A DNA stretch of 64,000 bases from Numida meleagris (taxonomy: Eukaryota; Chordata; Aves; Galliformes; Numididae): positions 3,349,076-3,413,075 of the forward strand of contig NC_034421.1 in NCBI RefSeq assembly GCF_002078875.1. Direction: 5' to 3'. The translations under genes were made by a program, and so were the position numbers. A model generated the notes under the pieces. It ran no database searches, was not told where the DNA came from, and saw only the letters and a list, made by a program, of their open reading frames with translations. Below, one piece after another: positions 1-14,280 of this stretch. Numbering within the stretch: position 1 is the stretch's first letter; every line of letters starts with the position of its first letter.

Positions 1-3000
1 AAGCAGTCTTGTGTTCTGGGCAGCCGCCTCTGAACTGGCCTTCTCCTTGTTCTGCTCAGAGACCAGCAGAAGGTGTGACGTTCCCCCTCTGTCTCCTTGC
101 TCCTCCAACCTCTGTACACGTGTGTTGTCTCAACATTGTGCTCTCCTCCTGGTGAATACGCTGCACCAAGCTTTTTAATCTTTAAGTGAAAGGTAATAGC
201 TAGTAGTTATGCTGGGAGCGAAGAATCTGCTTCTCATTGTATTCGCAGCACCCTCCTGTAATTTCTGCAGAGATATTTGCAGTTTAAATGAGCCTGAAGC
301 CATGATCTGATTTTTAGTGCTTAGATCTTCACAGCTTGGGGAAAAAGGAAGTGTCTGCTTGTGAGTCATTATTTAAAACTAATAATAGAAAAGTGTTGAT
401 ATCTTCAATTTTTTTTTCAATTACAAGCTAATTGCTGCAAAACAGAAAGATGTTGAGACTCCCGTCTGCTGTAATGAGTAATCCCGGGAGTCTCTTGGTT
501 CCTGTGATATTTACATTTCTTCAGGGTGGGTTCATCCTGCTCTTCAAAGTTACAGCCTGGATGTTTTCGGCTGTTGTCTTTACAATGTGTTTATTTTTTT
601 TTTTTCCCTCTTCTAATTTCAATTTAATTGATGTTTAGTATTTGCAGACGTGGGCAGCTGGGAACGCAGCGCAGATGTGCCGACGAGCACCGCATCACCC
701 GAGCTATGCAAACTTCCTCCCAGCTGCTTCCCCTGCACCTCTTGACCAAATCCCGCCCCTCCGAACCGTGCTCAGTTGCAGGGACCCCGTGATGCTCATC
801 CTGCAAACCGGCTGCAGCTGCATCCTCACCTGCACCACCCCATGAGCCATGGCTGCAGCTTGTCCCAGGCAGAGAATATTCATGGCTTCACCCTCAGGAG
901 AACTTGAGTGGTAAGGGTGGGGGGAGAGGGCTCTCACCCTGTCAAGCCCGGCCTGCATTTCCTTTAAGCCATTTCAACATCTGCAAATCCATGCTTTAAA
1001 GTGCCTGCAGGGAAGAGCAGTGAGACTCGCATGGAGAGGGCTCGCTGTGCTGCTGCTTCCCAGTAGCCTGCTCCTTGCTGCTTTCTCCTTTTGAAGCCTT
1101 CCTCCCCACCCTCCCACTGCTGTGAATGTATTGTGAAGGAGTCAAAGGCGACCCAGGCTGCCCTGAGCTTTGTGGTGAGGCCACTGGGGGGACTGGGACA
1201 GAGCCTCCAGCTTTAGGAATGTGCATTTTTTTCTGTGGGTTTCTTGCTCTGTTCCAATGATGTAAAAACATATGTAGGGGGGAGAGAAGGACAAAGATTT
1301 TAAAGCAGCCGTGCTTCCTCCCCCCACTTTTCTGAAGGAGCTGGAATTCAGTGTTTGTCAATGGCAGAATGACTGGCGAGGGCAGGCAGTATGCATGCTG
1401 GCCTGAAGTCAGAAGAGAGCTAGAAATTTTGAGTTTAGATGGTTGTGATGCTAGTGCTGATTTTATAAGGGGTAGAAAAATGCTTTGAAGTGGCCTCTTT
1501 GTGTCTAAATAAACCTGGCTTTGCTGTTTCATGCTCAGCCTGCAAAATTACGTCCTGTTCCCCTTCTGGCTTGCTTTTGACCACTTGGCCAAAGCCAGCC
1601 TGATGCCCAGCGAGGCAGAACCGATGTGTGGATGCAAAAATATCCAGGGGTTTGACCGAGATGTTTCCAGGTAGAGCTGAGACCAGCTTTAGTGCTTGCT
1701 CAGCATCGCAGCCAAAGTCTTTTTGCGGCCATGAGATGGATGGGGTCCCTTGCTCACTGCTCTGGCACGAGGTATGCGACCCGGCCCCGCAGCCCCTGCG
1801 TGCTGCAGAGGACTGTCAGGCTGCAGAGCTCCTTGCTTTTTGAGCAGTGGCGCGGCTTTGCCAGGGTACAGGATGTCCTTAACCATGTGGATTCCTTTGT
1901 ATCTCAGTCATTTTTACTTTAACCCTTTCATTCATTTGGGGTGACAGAACTGTAGAGCCACCAACTGTGGACAAATCATCATGGAGTAAAAAGTTGCCCT
2001 GGGATCATGCTTGGAGGCTTTTGGCTGTGTGCTTTGAATCCCTCAAGGTGGCACCGGGAGGGTGGAGGGCAGGGGATGAATGGCAGCATTGAAAGGGTGG
2101 CGAAGAAAAGCCAGCTTGTTCCTCCTTATGTAAGCCAGAGCACGGGGAAAGCCGGTGACTTGGCAGGGCTGCGTGTGGCCGTGGTGCTGAGCGGTGCCAG
2201 GAAGGGTGCGGGGTGTGATGACAGGACAGGCAAGTGGGGTGGCTCCAAGGTGAAGGCTTGCCCACACTAGGAAACCTCATCAAGGGTAGGGGAAAAGAGA
2301 AAGATGGGATTTAATGAAGACAGCGATGCCTGTTTGGGGAAGAAACGGAAGTGGGCAGCACGGGGTCTGAAGCAGAGCTAAGGCAGCTCTTCTGTTTGCT
2401 TTAATCAAGGGTACAGCTTGGGCTGCGGAGGTTGACATTTGTCCCTGCAGAGGCTGGCTGGCACTTAGCTGCAGAAGAGCTGAGCAGCGATGTTGGGCAG
2501 TGGGTCCAGGTCTGCCTGCAATACTGGGGCTGTGGCAGCTCTGCAGAGGCCCAGCTGGAACCTGTTTGCTGCTGCTGGGTGGGCTGCTGCTCCCAGCCTG
2601 GCTCCTGCAGCAGCAGGGCCCCTCCAGCTGCAGCATCCCCCCTGCGTGCCGCACTGCCTCCCTGCAGAGCTGGTGTCACAGCCCAGTGTCTTCCCAGCCC
2701 TGCTGTGTCTTGGCTTATGTGCGTCTTTCAGAAATGGCTTAAAATAATTCAAAAAGAAGGAAGTGGAGGAGCCGTGGCAGCTCAGCTTGGTTCCTGTGGG
2801 GAGCAGCGTGACCCTGGGGGGGAGAGGAAGTTTCCAGTCCCGTTTCCATTGGCTATTTAATGAGCCTTTCCCTGGGCTTGAAAAATTAATTGCTGCTACA
2901 AAATACCAGAGGCTCTGAGAGTTGCGTGCAAGGGAACGATTTACAGCTTAACCTATGGGTGCGCGTGGAGCAATGCCAGCAGAACAATGTGGTGATGCTA

Positions 3001-6000
3001 GCAGCTGTCCCAGGGCAGTGCTGTGCTGCTCTTTGCTCCCTGCTTTACACCTTAAGGCAGCTCCTTGTTGCTTCAGCTTTCCATCTGCGAGGTTTGGGGA
3101 GACAGCGATCCCAAGGGATGTGGAGCAGCGGGAGTTTCCCTTGATGTGACTACATGGCTCCCACCACGGCCTATGTCCTCTTCACGCCATGAGGCGGAGG
3201 TGAGAGCGTGTTTCCCATGAGCAGCTCTAAACTGGGCAAAACCCGGCTGGGGGAAGGCTCGGAGGTCACAGCTGGGTGCCTGGCCGGCCTCCAGGCGCAG
3301 CGTGAGCCTCGGGGCTGTCTGTGATGTGTGGTGTCCTTGGGTGTTGCCAGGCAGAGCGGAGGGGCTCAGCCGGCTGCGATTTCCCTGAGCACTGAGGCGT
3401 CGCTTTTCCCCCAGTGAAGAGTTTCACAGTTACATCTCAGGTTCTTATCCTCAGTCTGTGCTGAATCTGAGTGCCAGACCGACGCCAGTGTGCCCCCAGC
3501 CCCATCTGACCCACATAACTGAACGAGGAGATGTCCTGGCCCACCGGGCAGTGCCGTCACCGTGCGTGATGCCTGGGGTGGATGGATGATACCTGGCCCT
3601 GGCAGGGAGGCTGCAGCTGCAGTGTTTTTCTCTGTCACTGCAAGAATTCAAAATGGGTGGAAGAGAATGCGCCCGGGATCGCCTCTTGTTTTGGTTGGAT
3701 CCTGGACAGTTCTCTGTGGAAAAATGGGAGGAGCAGGGATAGGGATGAGCCAGCGCGACGTGTGTCAGAGAGGCAGCGTGGCCAAAAGTGCGGTCAGCGG
3801 GGAGAGGAGGGAGCTGGGATGTGCTGCTGGGGGGAAGGGCTGTGGGGGGCCGAGGTGAGCAGGGGAGAGTGCAAGGAATTCTGACACGAGGTGCAGGGCC
3901 AGAGCTGCTGGGCTCTGTGGGAAGGTGATGCCCACATCAAGCCATCCCCAGGTCACCAACCAGTGCAGGTGATGGGCTGATGACTCTCTCGTTTAAAGCG
4001 GCAGCACTAACTGGGATGAAATGCCATGAGGAATTATTATGCAAAAGCAGTGTGACCCAGAGAGGGGATGGGGGCGGGGGGGGGGAGGTGCCAATGACCC
4101 TTCAGAGGTGGTGGACACCTCTCTCCATCTCTTTCCCCTCTCCACCTTTGCGTGCCTTATTGATTTCAGACTGTATATATAGTAATATATACAGGCTCTT
4201 GGGTAAATCAGAAGTATTTTTGTCATCTAGAATAATCGTGCTGAGAGTGTAAAGCTTTTTTACAAAGGCTTCAGTGACCTTTAGCTAATGGGGAATCAAT
4301 GACCGAAGTGCAGGCAGCGTTTCCCATGCGCTGGGTAATGCTGTGCGTGGTCAGGACCCAGTGTGGCATCACCCAGGCACCCACTACCAGTGCTGGTTCT
4401 TCTGGATACAGGTTCTTGCACCAAGTGAGGATGACCTACTCTTGTGTTTCTTGATTCTCATTACTTATATATATTGTGTGGTGTGAGAACGTGTATATCT
4501 ATCAAGTCAGATGAACGGTGCATGAAGTCATAAGCTACGGAGAGAGTGAAATACACATGAGTTCTCTCTTTCTGTTCTCTCTAAGCAGAGTATCATTTTC
4601 CTGACTCCAAACACTGTGTTGCAATGGACTGCCATCCCCAGGCCGGCTGCTCCCCCCAACACAGCTCCGTTCTGTGCCGTTCCCCCGAGCTGTGTCCCAG
4701 GGATGCTCATGTTGTGCAATCTCCACGCGGTTGTTGCAGTGGGTGTGGGACAGCCAGATTCCATCAGCGGCTGTGGGTGTCCCTCCAGCTCCGTGTCCCC
4801 AGGCCAGCAGCTTGCTGTGTTCCTGCTCCAGCTGCTGTCAGCAGCCAAGGAGTGAGCTGAGGGCAATGCAGACACAGCTGCTGTGGGCTCCAGTCCCCAT
4901 GGTGTGGGTCTGAGCTCTGTAGCAGGTACCCAGTTAGTGGGGCTGGGAGCTGCCACTAATCCCTATTTTAATGCAATGGAATCAGAACTCTGCTGGGTTT
5001 CCCTCTTCCTTTTCAGTCCTCAAGTCTGAACTTTCTGACCCTTTTCTGGGATATAATTTTTTTTTTTTTCTTCCAAGACTGCAGCAGTGGGAGGAATGCG
5101 GTCTCTGCTGGACAATGAAATTCCCAAAGTTATCCTGCAGGTACTGCATTTCCAGAATTAATTTCGCATTGTGTGCTCAGGCTTTCCTGGGAAAAGTCAG
5201 GGTGCCAGGAGCTGCTCTGTAACCAAAAGCCTTTTGTAAGACCAAGACGAGCTGCGCTTCTGTTCCACCCCACAGCTGTGGATGGAGGCACAGCAGCGAG
5301 ATGAAGCTGCCGCAGTACGGTCTCTTCACATCCCCAGACTGGGTCCCCCAATGCAGCCATTGCTCTACGCAGTGGTTTCTGGGAGCAAATCTGTTAAAAT
5401 AAAAAATAAGAAAAATGCAAAGCATTTGTCATCAGCAAATGAGAATGTGAATTCAAGATGTTGGGGCAGGCTCCAGATGCTGTTGCAGTTTGCATTTATT
5501 ACATTTTTTAGAGCTTAGAAAAAGGTCAGCGTGCTTGGATGCAGTTCCTCACTTCTGGAAAGTCTGCAGGTTTGGAAGTAGTTCTTTTATTTGTAACAGG
5601 GAAACAGCCTGCTTGCACAGTTCGCCTTTGGAATTGAGATACCAGCTAAAATCTGGCTCTTGTCTTTTCAGACTGAGCTGACAAACCCAAGTAGAGGCAA
5701 GGTGGTGGTGTGTTTTGTTGGTTTCTTTTCCCTCAGTATAGAAGAAAGAGGTTTCAGTATAGGTTAGGTTGCTGTTGTCAGTGTCAGCTTCTTTCTGGCA
5801 GTGCCTATTGGAAGGAAATTTCCAATACAGCCCAGCTGCCAGAGACAAATCCTGTATTGGAACATCTTGGTTCAATATCCCGACTGGCTCCTCACAGTGC
5901 CGCTGTTTAACGAGGGAACACACGGAAAGTGGCCGCTTTGTTTTCAACTCTGAGCTTGGTGTTTTCGTGATGTATTTTTCTTGCTGGTGTTTGCTTTGGA

Positions 6001-9000
6001 CAAAGCTGTTACCACTCTGCAGCCGCGATACCTGCCGTGTGTCTGCAGCAGAGTGCTCTCCCAACCCCTTCCCTGGCTCCACGTAGACCTGAGCAGTGCT
6101 GGGAGCAGTGGCAGGAATCCCATCAGGACAGGGTTCATGTGTTGGAGGACCAACGAGTGGCCATGCAACCTGCTCCTCTCTTATTGCCTGACCTTCTGCC
6201 TCCTGGGAGGGCGGCTTTCAGTGCTGGCCTCCAGGAGGTCACTTGGTGACATGGTTTGGTGGCCATGGTGGCGATGGGTTGATGGTTGGAACTTGGTGAT
6301 CTTGGTGGTCTTTTCTAACCTTAATGATTTTATGACCCTGCGTCTTTGCACAGCACTGAGCCTGGAGGCCATGCCAGCGTTTTTCCTATAAGAATGGGGA
6401 AGATGCACGTGTTTGCCTGACCTGGTGAGGCATTGCTGGTGCTGGTGGTGCTGCAGCTCGCTGCCTCCTGGCTGTGGGGCTGGAGGACGTGGTGCAGACG
6501 TTGCTCTTCCCAACCCTTCTCAGACAGCTTCCCAGAGACAGTGGGAGCTGGGGCTGTGCTTGTTTTTCTTCTTTTTCTTGTTTGGCCCAAACCAACAGGG
6601 GATATCTCCCCCCTGAAAGCGCAGCATGTTTGCTTTGAGAGAGGATGAGGTCAGGAAGGAGCAGGAAGAGGCTGTCCCACTGTGTTTTCTTTTGTTCACT
6701 GTGGTGCTGCACCTGCGCCAGGCTCCCACTGCTGAGAACTGGGGCTGTGCCATGCTCCCAGGGCAGCTCCGGAGGGGAAGACAAGAATCCTCATCCCACT
6801 GTGCCCTAGGGTTTGTCATCACGCCCAGAGCCAGACCTAGGGCTGCCTGCATCCCGGTGAGCTCTCTGCAGCAGCTCCCAGTGGGAGATAATGCTCCATC
6901 GTGATGTGCTGGAGCTGTGAGATTTGAGCAGGATTTTTCTAGCTTGGAGCTGCATCGCCGCAGTTTGCATCATTTCCTTTTCTGCAGGGGAGCGCGTGGA
7001 TGGTTTTGCTCATGCTACAGGAACAGCTCTTAGGATCAGGGCATTGGGGCTGAATTAACAGGTGGCAAAGCCCTGGCTCCTTCAGCAGCTTTTAGGGCTC
7101 CCTTCCCATTAGTGAAATCTCACTCTTGTCCCCAGCAAAGATCCCTGCAAATAAAGAGAGATTTCTCGAGAGGTTTCAGAATAAAAGAAGAGGAAACTCT
7201 TTGCTGACTGTGGACCTGGGCTGTCTCAGTAGCAGTCTGATGCAAGTAATCTGTGCACATGGCAATGTGTTGGGCTGCCTCTGTGTTGCCTTTCCTGAGC
7301 ACTTGCAATTGTCTCTGCTCTCAGAAATCAACACAAAGCACTTTCAGTTCCCTGGTCGTGCCCTGATGCTCAGTGAGACACTGGTCTCCCTGCCCTTGGT
7401 TGTCCTGGGGTGATGGCTCCCGGCTCCTTCCTGAGCACTGGGGAAGTTCTTGGCCCAGACAGGTTCCAGGTACTACCAAAGGCATGTTGTAGGTTATCGG
7501 CTGCAACAATTCCATGGTTTGGGTTGTTTGCTGCCTCGGGCTGTGGTTACATGGCAGGTTAAACAAAGCGAGGAGCTACTGAGCCACTGAGCACCTGCAT
7601 TCGCTGCACGTCTCATACAGGGGCTCTGCCTGGCGCTGCCTGTCTCTAATCTAACCCATGCCCATGGTGGGTCGGTGTGCTGCGGCCAGATCCTTCCAGG
7701 CTGTGTTTTGGGATGCGCTGTCCGTGCCTCGTGCTGGCTGCGGAGCCCTGCACAAATGCTGGTCTGCGTGGTGCAGCCCTGGGCGTAACGGAGCGAGCAG
7801 GGTGATGGCAAGCTCGTTCTTTCTGACTGGTTTTACACGAACTCAGGAAAATGCAGCGTGGTTCACACAGGCTTTTTTTTTTTCTGCCAAATTCTTATTT
7901 TTCCATATGCTTTTCCTATTCCTGCTTTAACTTTGCCTGTCTTAAAGGTTGAAGCGACATGGTTCCTTGTGCTGTTTCCCTGCTTCCCACACAGGCACAT
8001 TTTGGAGACAACCACAGCAGGAGCCCCATGCCTCAGGGCTGCAGCCATGTGACAGATAACCCGGCCTCTCACGCCAGCTATTGGGCCTGTGTTTAGTCTG
8101 GAAGCAGTAGTGGTGGTTTGTGCTGGTAAAGTGGGGAGAGGACTTGAGATGTTGGAGGAGAAAAGTCTCTCCAAGAAGCTGACGTTCTCTCAGGAGCCCC
8201 AAGGGCAGCAAGGGAGAGAATAGAAATAGGTTATCTAAAGCACATAAAATATTCTCATTATAACTCAGTGGGCACTATGCCAGCTCTCTGTAAGCAATAC
8301 TTCTCTTTGCATCTTGCTTTACCACTTAATTGGACATCTATTATTTCATGATTTCAGCAGGAAACAGAGCCTGAGCGATGACTTTGGTACCCAGCCCAGA
8401 GCTTCCATAAGCAGCTCCTCTCTCCCCATTACTCTGCTGGGGACCCAGTTCTGTTTGGGCAGCAGGGCAGCTGGAGGACTCCTTATTTGACCTAATGAGT
8501 GGAAACTGGTTTATTTGCCCTTCCTGCCTGACTCAGGGCTTATCCACGCGCAGCTGGGGAGCACAGGGCGAGGGCTGAACACAGCCGTAGCCACCCGGAT
8601 GTCCTCAGGAATTGTTTGCAGGAGAGCTTCAGCCCTGCAATTACGCTCTGAAGTTATTCAGCAAATACTTTTAAATAATGGATCCCTTTGAGAAATGCGA
8701 GTTGCTCTGCGGGCAGATTCCAGACGGAGAACATGCTCGGAAGTCTCATTTTTTAACACATTTTCCCCTCTGTTTGCCAAGCAGCGCGGTTGGCGCTGGG
8801 ATCCCTTTGCGATGCCTTCACGTAGGACTAAACCACTCCACCAGGCACAGAACCTGGTGGGCAAAGGACATTGATCCTGGGGGGAAGAGGAGAGCTCACA
8901 GCACCCAGGTGAGGTCCAGGTGTGCACAGGTGGGACCACTGCACTTGGTGTACGTGGCTGGAGGGCTTCTGAGGTCTGGAACCACCAAGTGATGCTGTCC

Positions 9001-9570
9001 ATAGGAGCAGTGTCACCACTCTGCCTTTTGGCTTGCTGTCCTAAGGATGGTGCCAACGAGCACCTCTGGGAGGTGCAGGATGCCCCTTGCCATCATGCCC
9101 AGAATGCCACTGTCACAGTACATCAACCCCTGTCCCAGCAGAAGCGGCTGCTCCATGTTGCACCGAAGTCAATGCAAAGCCATGCAGTGGGGTGCTGAGG
9201 TGGGATTTGGCACAAGAACCCGATGGGTGGATAGTGGGGACCTGTCACTCACATGGCCCTAAATCTGCTGTATCCCCCACAAGTGATGGGGAGCAATGGG
9301 AATCTCCCTCTTTGTGACAAGTGCTGTGGGGTTGGGCTGCATCCATGCGCCTGCAGCCTTCCGGGGCAAAAGAGAGATTTGGGGAGGCCTCCTAGGGCTG
9401 AGCTCCACGTCTCTATGCCCTGTCCAGCAATCCCAGTGGCACAGTGGTTCCTGCTTCATTTTGGAGGCACTAGGGCTCACGTGCCGCACGTTTACTTGTC
9501 CCATGCCCGTTGCAAGGAGCAGCCTTCGTAAGCAGCAAGGCTCTCCTGAAGCCGTGCCCTGTTTGCAGAT
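1..9570. other. Intergenic, no supported gene
   Basis: Open frames on both strands are short, overlap one another and show no recognisable domain. The stretch has one CR1 tail near 6.3 kb, a G10 run at 4076-4085, AT-rich TATATA patches near 4170 and CTG/CAG-rich sequence at about 2550-2640. I see no tRNA or other RNA gene. Confidence 0.6.
6238..6337 (+). mobile_element. CR1 LINE 3' tail
   Basis: The stretch carries the CR1 3' end signature: a GATGGGTTGATGGTTGGA block, then GGTCTTTTCTAACCTTAATGATT, ending TTTATGAC. It is 5'-truncated, as most CR1 copies are. Confidence 0.85.
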
Positions 9571-9942
9571 TTGAAGCACTACGGCCGCGATCTGTCAGTG
9601 GGAGAGAAGCCACGAAGGAAACAGCTTCAGACATTCGTATGCAAATTCCTCAGCCTGGAGATAGGACGGGAATACGCATTCGCTCGCATCCCTCTTGGGC
9701 TCCGTGCATTTAGATTTGCAAATTCCTTATTTGGAATGGAGTTTGGAGAACGCCTCAAACCTCGCATAGCCCCTTCTTGCAGGGGACGGCGGAGACGTGA
9801 AATCCCCGTTCTCAGGATGCTTTGCCATCTAGTGCCCGGCTGGGGAATCCCAGCTGCAGCCCGCTCCGGCCGGTGGGGGGACTTCTCGGGAAAAAACATC
9901 AGGATTTTCGGAGGGCAGGGTGATACGGTAGCTCAGAGCTAG
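9571..9942. other. CpG-retaining block, possible regulatory element
   Basis: About 330 bp keep many CpG sites inside an otherwise CpG-poor region. The block contains an exact octamer ATGCAAAT (9639-9646) and a palindromic ATTTGCAAAT near 9716. It is open on the plus strand (123 codons) and largely open on the minus strand (9627-9899). I recognise no protein domain in either frame. I favour a conserved regulatory element or orphan CpG island over a gene. Confidence 0.35.
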
Positions 9943-12177
9943 GGACTGCTGTGTGCGAGGCTCATTGGGATCTGGGGAACCATCAGCAGCAAACACTGTC
10001 ATAGCATCGCACACAGCAAGGGCAGGCAATTGCAGACATGCTTCTTACCACTGTGTATTTGCTCTGCCCTATGTTCTGACACTCCACGTGTCCCATGCAG
10101 CCAAACACTTTCTGCTCACAAGGATCAGGTTTTCAAAGCCATTAGCTTCCTAAATATGCCAGTGGGTGACTAAAGGCTTCGAAGAGCCCCAGCACACCTG
10201 AGGTGTACAAAGGGGCTGAGAAGGCTCAGGGCTTTGTGTCTCTCTAAGAGCTGCAGCTCTCAAGTGTTTTGAAGTACATGTCTAATGAAAAGAAAAACCT
10301 GAAAGGAGTGCCTGAAATATTTCAATTACTTTATTGATTGGCATTATGAAGCATATATTGCTAAACCTCGCTGTGTTGTGGGCATGCTTCCTTGGCAAAG
10401 TCTTGTTACAAGCCCTTCATTTATATTCCCCTAGTTTGCAAAGCGCAGTGCCTTAGAGTTTGGCTTATGCCACTCTATTTATCTGAAAAGCGAAGTACTG
10501 AAATGCCACTGCAACAGATACACAAATAATCTCCAGCAGTACCTTTCAGATGGCCTTAAAAAGTGAAATGAAAACACTGCAAAACGTGGTCCTCACCGGT
10601 GGCTGGAGCCAAAACAGAACCATAGCTACACGCAAATCTAAAGTCATTCTGCAATTTACGAGGTCGTGCAATGTGCAGTTCTGCTGTTTGCATTATACAC
10701 TCTGATATCAGAGTGCAGTCCACAGCGGAGATTTGGTTTTTCTCCCCATAAATGGAAGCTGACACAAGGGATGGGATCTGTGTCTCTGACCTGTGGGAGA
10801 CACTGGACTTGTGCGTGGGGAGGAGCTGCTGTTCAAAATCACCATGAAGTCATGCGAAAATCTCCAGATTGCCTTTATCTCCAGCTGGGAAATGGGATGG
10901 GATCCAGAATTTCCTTATACCTTGCAGAATTAGCAGCCGAAGCGGCCCATCTATAAATATTTTAAGTTCCGTTTAGATGGAACGGAGATTCTGTCATTGT
11001 TTTGATGAAGGCAATCCACTTGTGCCTTGTTCCATGAAAAACCCCTGTGAAAATCCCCTTGCTCCTCCTGCCGCAGTCTCTCGCAGGCAGGGATGTGGGG
11101 CACTGATTCTGCTGAGACATCAGACGGATTTCAAAGCCGAATTCTAAAAAAAGCCCTCTCCATTTGTCTATCTGATATATGCTGCAGAAGAATGGGAATT
11201 AAATGTAATGGCCTTTCTTGAGAGAGTCCGGAGACTGATTTGAATGCTGGATTCTTTTCAAGAAGATTTTTAATTTGCCATTACTCTTTAAATGAAGACA
11301 CTTACCGAATGGCTGTGCAATGCAATTCAGGGATGGGCTGGAACCCTGAGCTATTGCTGTCGAGTTGGAATAGGACAAATACAGTGAGCCACCAGCCTGG
11401 GGATCTCAGAATTCAGTCCCAGGACACTGGAGGGTCTCTGGGACACAGGGAGGTGCTGACCCATCCCTGCAGCTATAACGAGACACCACATTGCAGCAGC
11501 AGACCTAGGAAGACACATGGTTTCCTCTTAATTTCATATCATCTTAAGGATCTTTGCACTGACAATGTCTCGGAGAAGAGTATTAATTCTCGAAGAGCCT
11601 CAGAGACATGCAGCCCTGGAGATTAACTCCAGATATCAAATGCACAAGGCGTGGAACTGAAAGCAGTCCTGCAAAAAACTTGGGCGAGGGTCAAGCGATT
11701 TCTCAATCCCAGTCCGGCCCCTCCTTGTGTAACTTCACGTCATTCGGAGACTGACACCACCAGATTTCCAGAGACATCGTTCACCTGTGCCTCTGGGAAG
11801 CAACAAAAGATGTGGTTTCCATCCTTCTGCTTCCCGGCAGTTTCTGCTCTCTCCCAGCAGATGGTGCCACGAAGTAACGTGTTTGTGCGGGTGATTTCTT
11901 ATCCGGAGGTTTTTTATAGCTCCTTCCAGGGCCGCACACACCTGGCTGGCCATCAGAATTCCTGTCCTTCTCCCCCTTCAAGGAGCTGTTGTTTTTCCTG
12001 CAGGTCTTAAGTATTACCTCAGGCAGTGGTTTGTACCTTGACTTTTCCCCCTATTTTCCTATATTTCCCTATATGGCTTCTAACAATACCGCTTCTACAC
12101 TACAAATATTTAGGGGAAAAAAAACCAAAACCTGAAATTCATATCCTTCTGTTTTGAATTTACATGATCACCCTGAA

Positions 12178-12202
12178 ATTTTTATTTATTTATTTATTTT
12201 TT
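12178..12202. repeat. (TTTA)n microsatellite
   Basis: About five units of TTTA followed by a short T run. Confidence 0.8.
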
Positions 12203-13019
12203 GCTTTTGGAGCAAAATGCAGAGCCTCGATTTTGTTCTGTCTGTGCAGTACATCTTGGGAAGACTGTACGGAGCAAATGGTTTTGGAGAAGGAAAGTTG
12301 TGAGCGCTCAGCTTCGTTGCTCATACCCGGAGGTCACATCCTGGATCTCACCGTGTCTGTGAGCACTGGATCTGCCCTGGCTTTCCCTCCGGCCCTGCTG
12401 GCTGTCAGGGCAGCTGCTTTCTTGCCATTGGAGATGACAGCAGGAGAACAAACGGTGACCTCCATTTCTTGCTTGGATGTCTTCTGCTGCATCGCCTTCA
12501 CAATGAAAATACTTTCTGTGCAGCATAAATGCTACGGCGATTCGGGTTGTCTACTTGTCTGCCAAAGCCAGAAAACAAAAGGTGAAAGGAGGTCTCCCGA
12601 TGGCCAAAACACAATACTTCATTCTTGATCCTTTGTTTGCTTTTTTTTGTTGGAAGCTTCACCTGCGGAGCATTTGGCTTTCCGGCTCTCAGAGCGCAGT
12701 TTTCCTTTAGCAGGCTGTTTAAATATTGACCTCCTCTGCGCTTCCCATCCCACCATCCTTCAAAGCGGAGAAGGGACGTCTATCTGGAGGCAGACTGGAA
12801 GCTGCTTTGTCTGAGCAGTAACAAATATTTGCGCTTTAATAAAGACCAGAGCTCTCCGTCTTTGGGAACATGTGTTTCAGCGTCAATTTGGAATAGGTGA
12901 TGAGGTGATTACTGAACCCCGGTTGCCATGGGGAAGGGAGGAGGGTGATTGCTTTTTGATTGAAGAAACGGAGAGGCACCTCCAGTAACTTATTACTAAT
13001 GCACACTCAAGGTGCGCTT

Positions 13020-13320
13020 GGCATCGATGCATCTTGGGGAAGCAGCAGTCGGTCTCACTAATGTCGGAGGAGTCGGCTTTCACGGCGTTTAGTTTATTGA
13101 CAGTGAAGGTCAGGTTTTCACAACTGGCCACTCCGGTAGCATCCCTCGCACTCTGTGTGACTGTGGGAGTGATTCCTGCGAGGGCGGTTGATTGAATTTG
13201 CCAGCGAGGCCGAGTGGTGCGGGGGTGCCCACAAATCAAGCGGACAGCCCTCGGTGCAGAGCATCGGCATGAAGCGGGAGGTGGAGGCCGAGCTCTTGGT
13301 AATAAGTCAGGCCATTGAGC
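13020..13320. other. CpG-retaining block, possible regulatory element
   Basis: This stretch is CpG-rich compared with its AT-rich surroundings and has no recognisable coding frame. It contains ACAAATCAAGC, similar to a TCF/LEF or Sox-type word. It may be a conserved non-coding element. Composition is seen directly; function is a guess. Confidence 0.3.
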
Positions 13321-14211
13321 CAGCGTAATGGAGAGCATCCCCTGCCTTAAAGTTCAAAACTATTTGGAGGAAAGCTGTCCCCAGCGTCACTGGGGGGTCC
13401 TGCTCTGCACACAGCCTGTTTGCCCACTTCCCACCTTGCCCTTTCTCTGTTCTTAGTGGTTCTCGTGCTGGAAGCAGCCACCAAGCAGCCAGAGTCTTTG
13501 GAGTGGCACTTAATTCCCTTATTGTCGTCCCCAATGATCAGACAGTGGTGGAGACGCATCGCAGTAATTGTGTTTGTCTCCTTCTCTGCTTCCCTTTGAA
13601 ATGCATCCCTTCCATTTGTTTCTGGATGGCAGATGTGTTAATGGATGGGTAGTTTCAATGTGTTTATCTTTCTTGTGTTGTATATTTTGGGTATATAAGT
13701 GGTGAGAAGAGATAAGCACATAGAAGCCACTTCTGCATTAATGCCAGTAATTCAGAGATTATAAATATATATGAGAGAATTTCCGTGATTATGAGTATAT
13801 TTCAATGTTTTGTTTAATGCATTGACTCTCTGGGGATAAGGCAAGGAAAAAAAAACACCATCTCATTTGTATAATTTAAGCAGCAAAGGAAGGACAAATT
13901 AAATCTCCACGCTTACAGATGTATGCAGATAGCTTTCCTCTGAGGGCCCAGTCCTTGCAGAGGAGCCCTACAGCTCCAGCCCATCCCTTCCCAGACTGAA
14001 CCTATGCAGTGCTGTAGGATGTAGCACCTCCTTGGGGGGCGTAGGAATGGGGCAAGTCAGCTCAAGCTCATGTAGGTGTATGAGAGGGGCATGGGGAGAG
14101 TCACTTGATGTTTTCCCCTTGCAAGGGCTGCGGAAGGGACAGCAGGGACTGCCAAAACCCATTGTCCTCCCCTCCACTGAGTGGACAGCAGAGCACTGAG
14201 GACCATAAAGG

Positions 14212-14280
14212 GTACGATGGGTCGATGGTTGGACTAGATGGTCTTAGTGGTCTTTTTCAACTTTAACGATTCTATGATTT
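14212..14280 (+). mobile_element. CR1 LINE 3' tail, short
   Basis: A 5'-truncated CR1 tail: GATGGGTCGATGGTTGGACTAGATGGTCTTAGTGGTC, then CTTTAACGATTCTATGATT at the 3' end. Confidence 0.85.
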
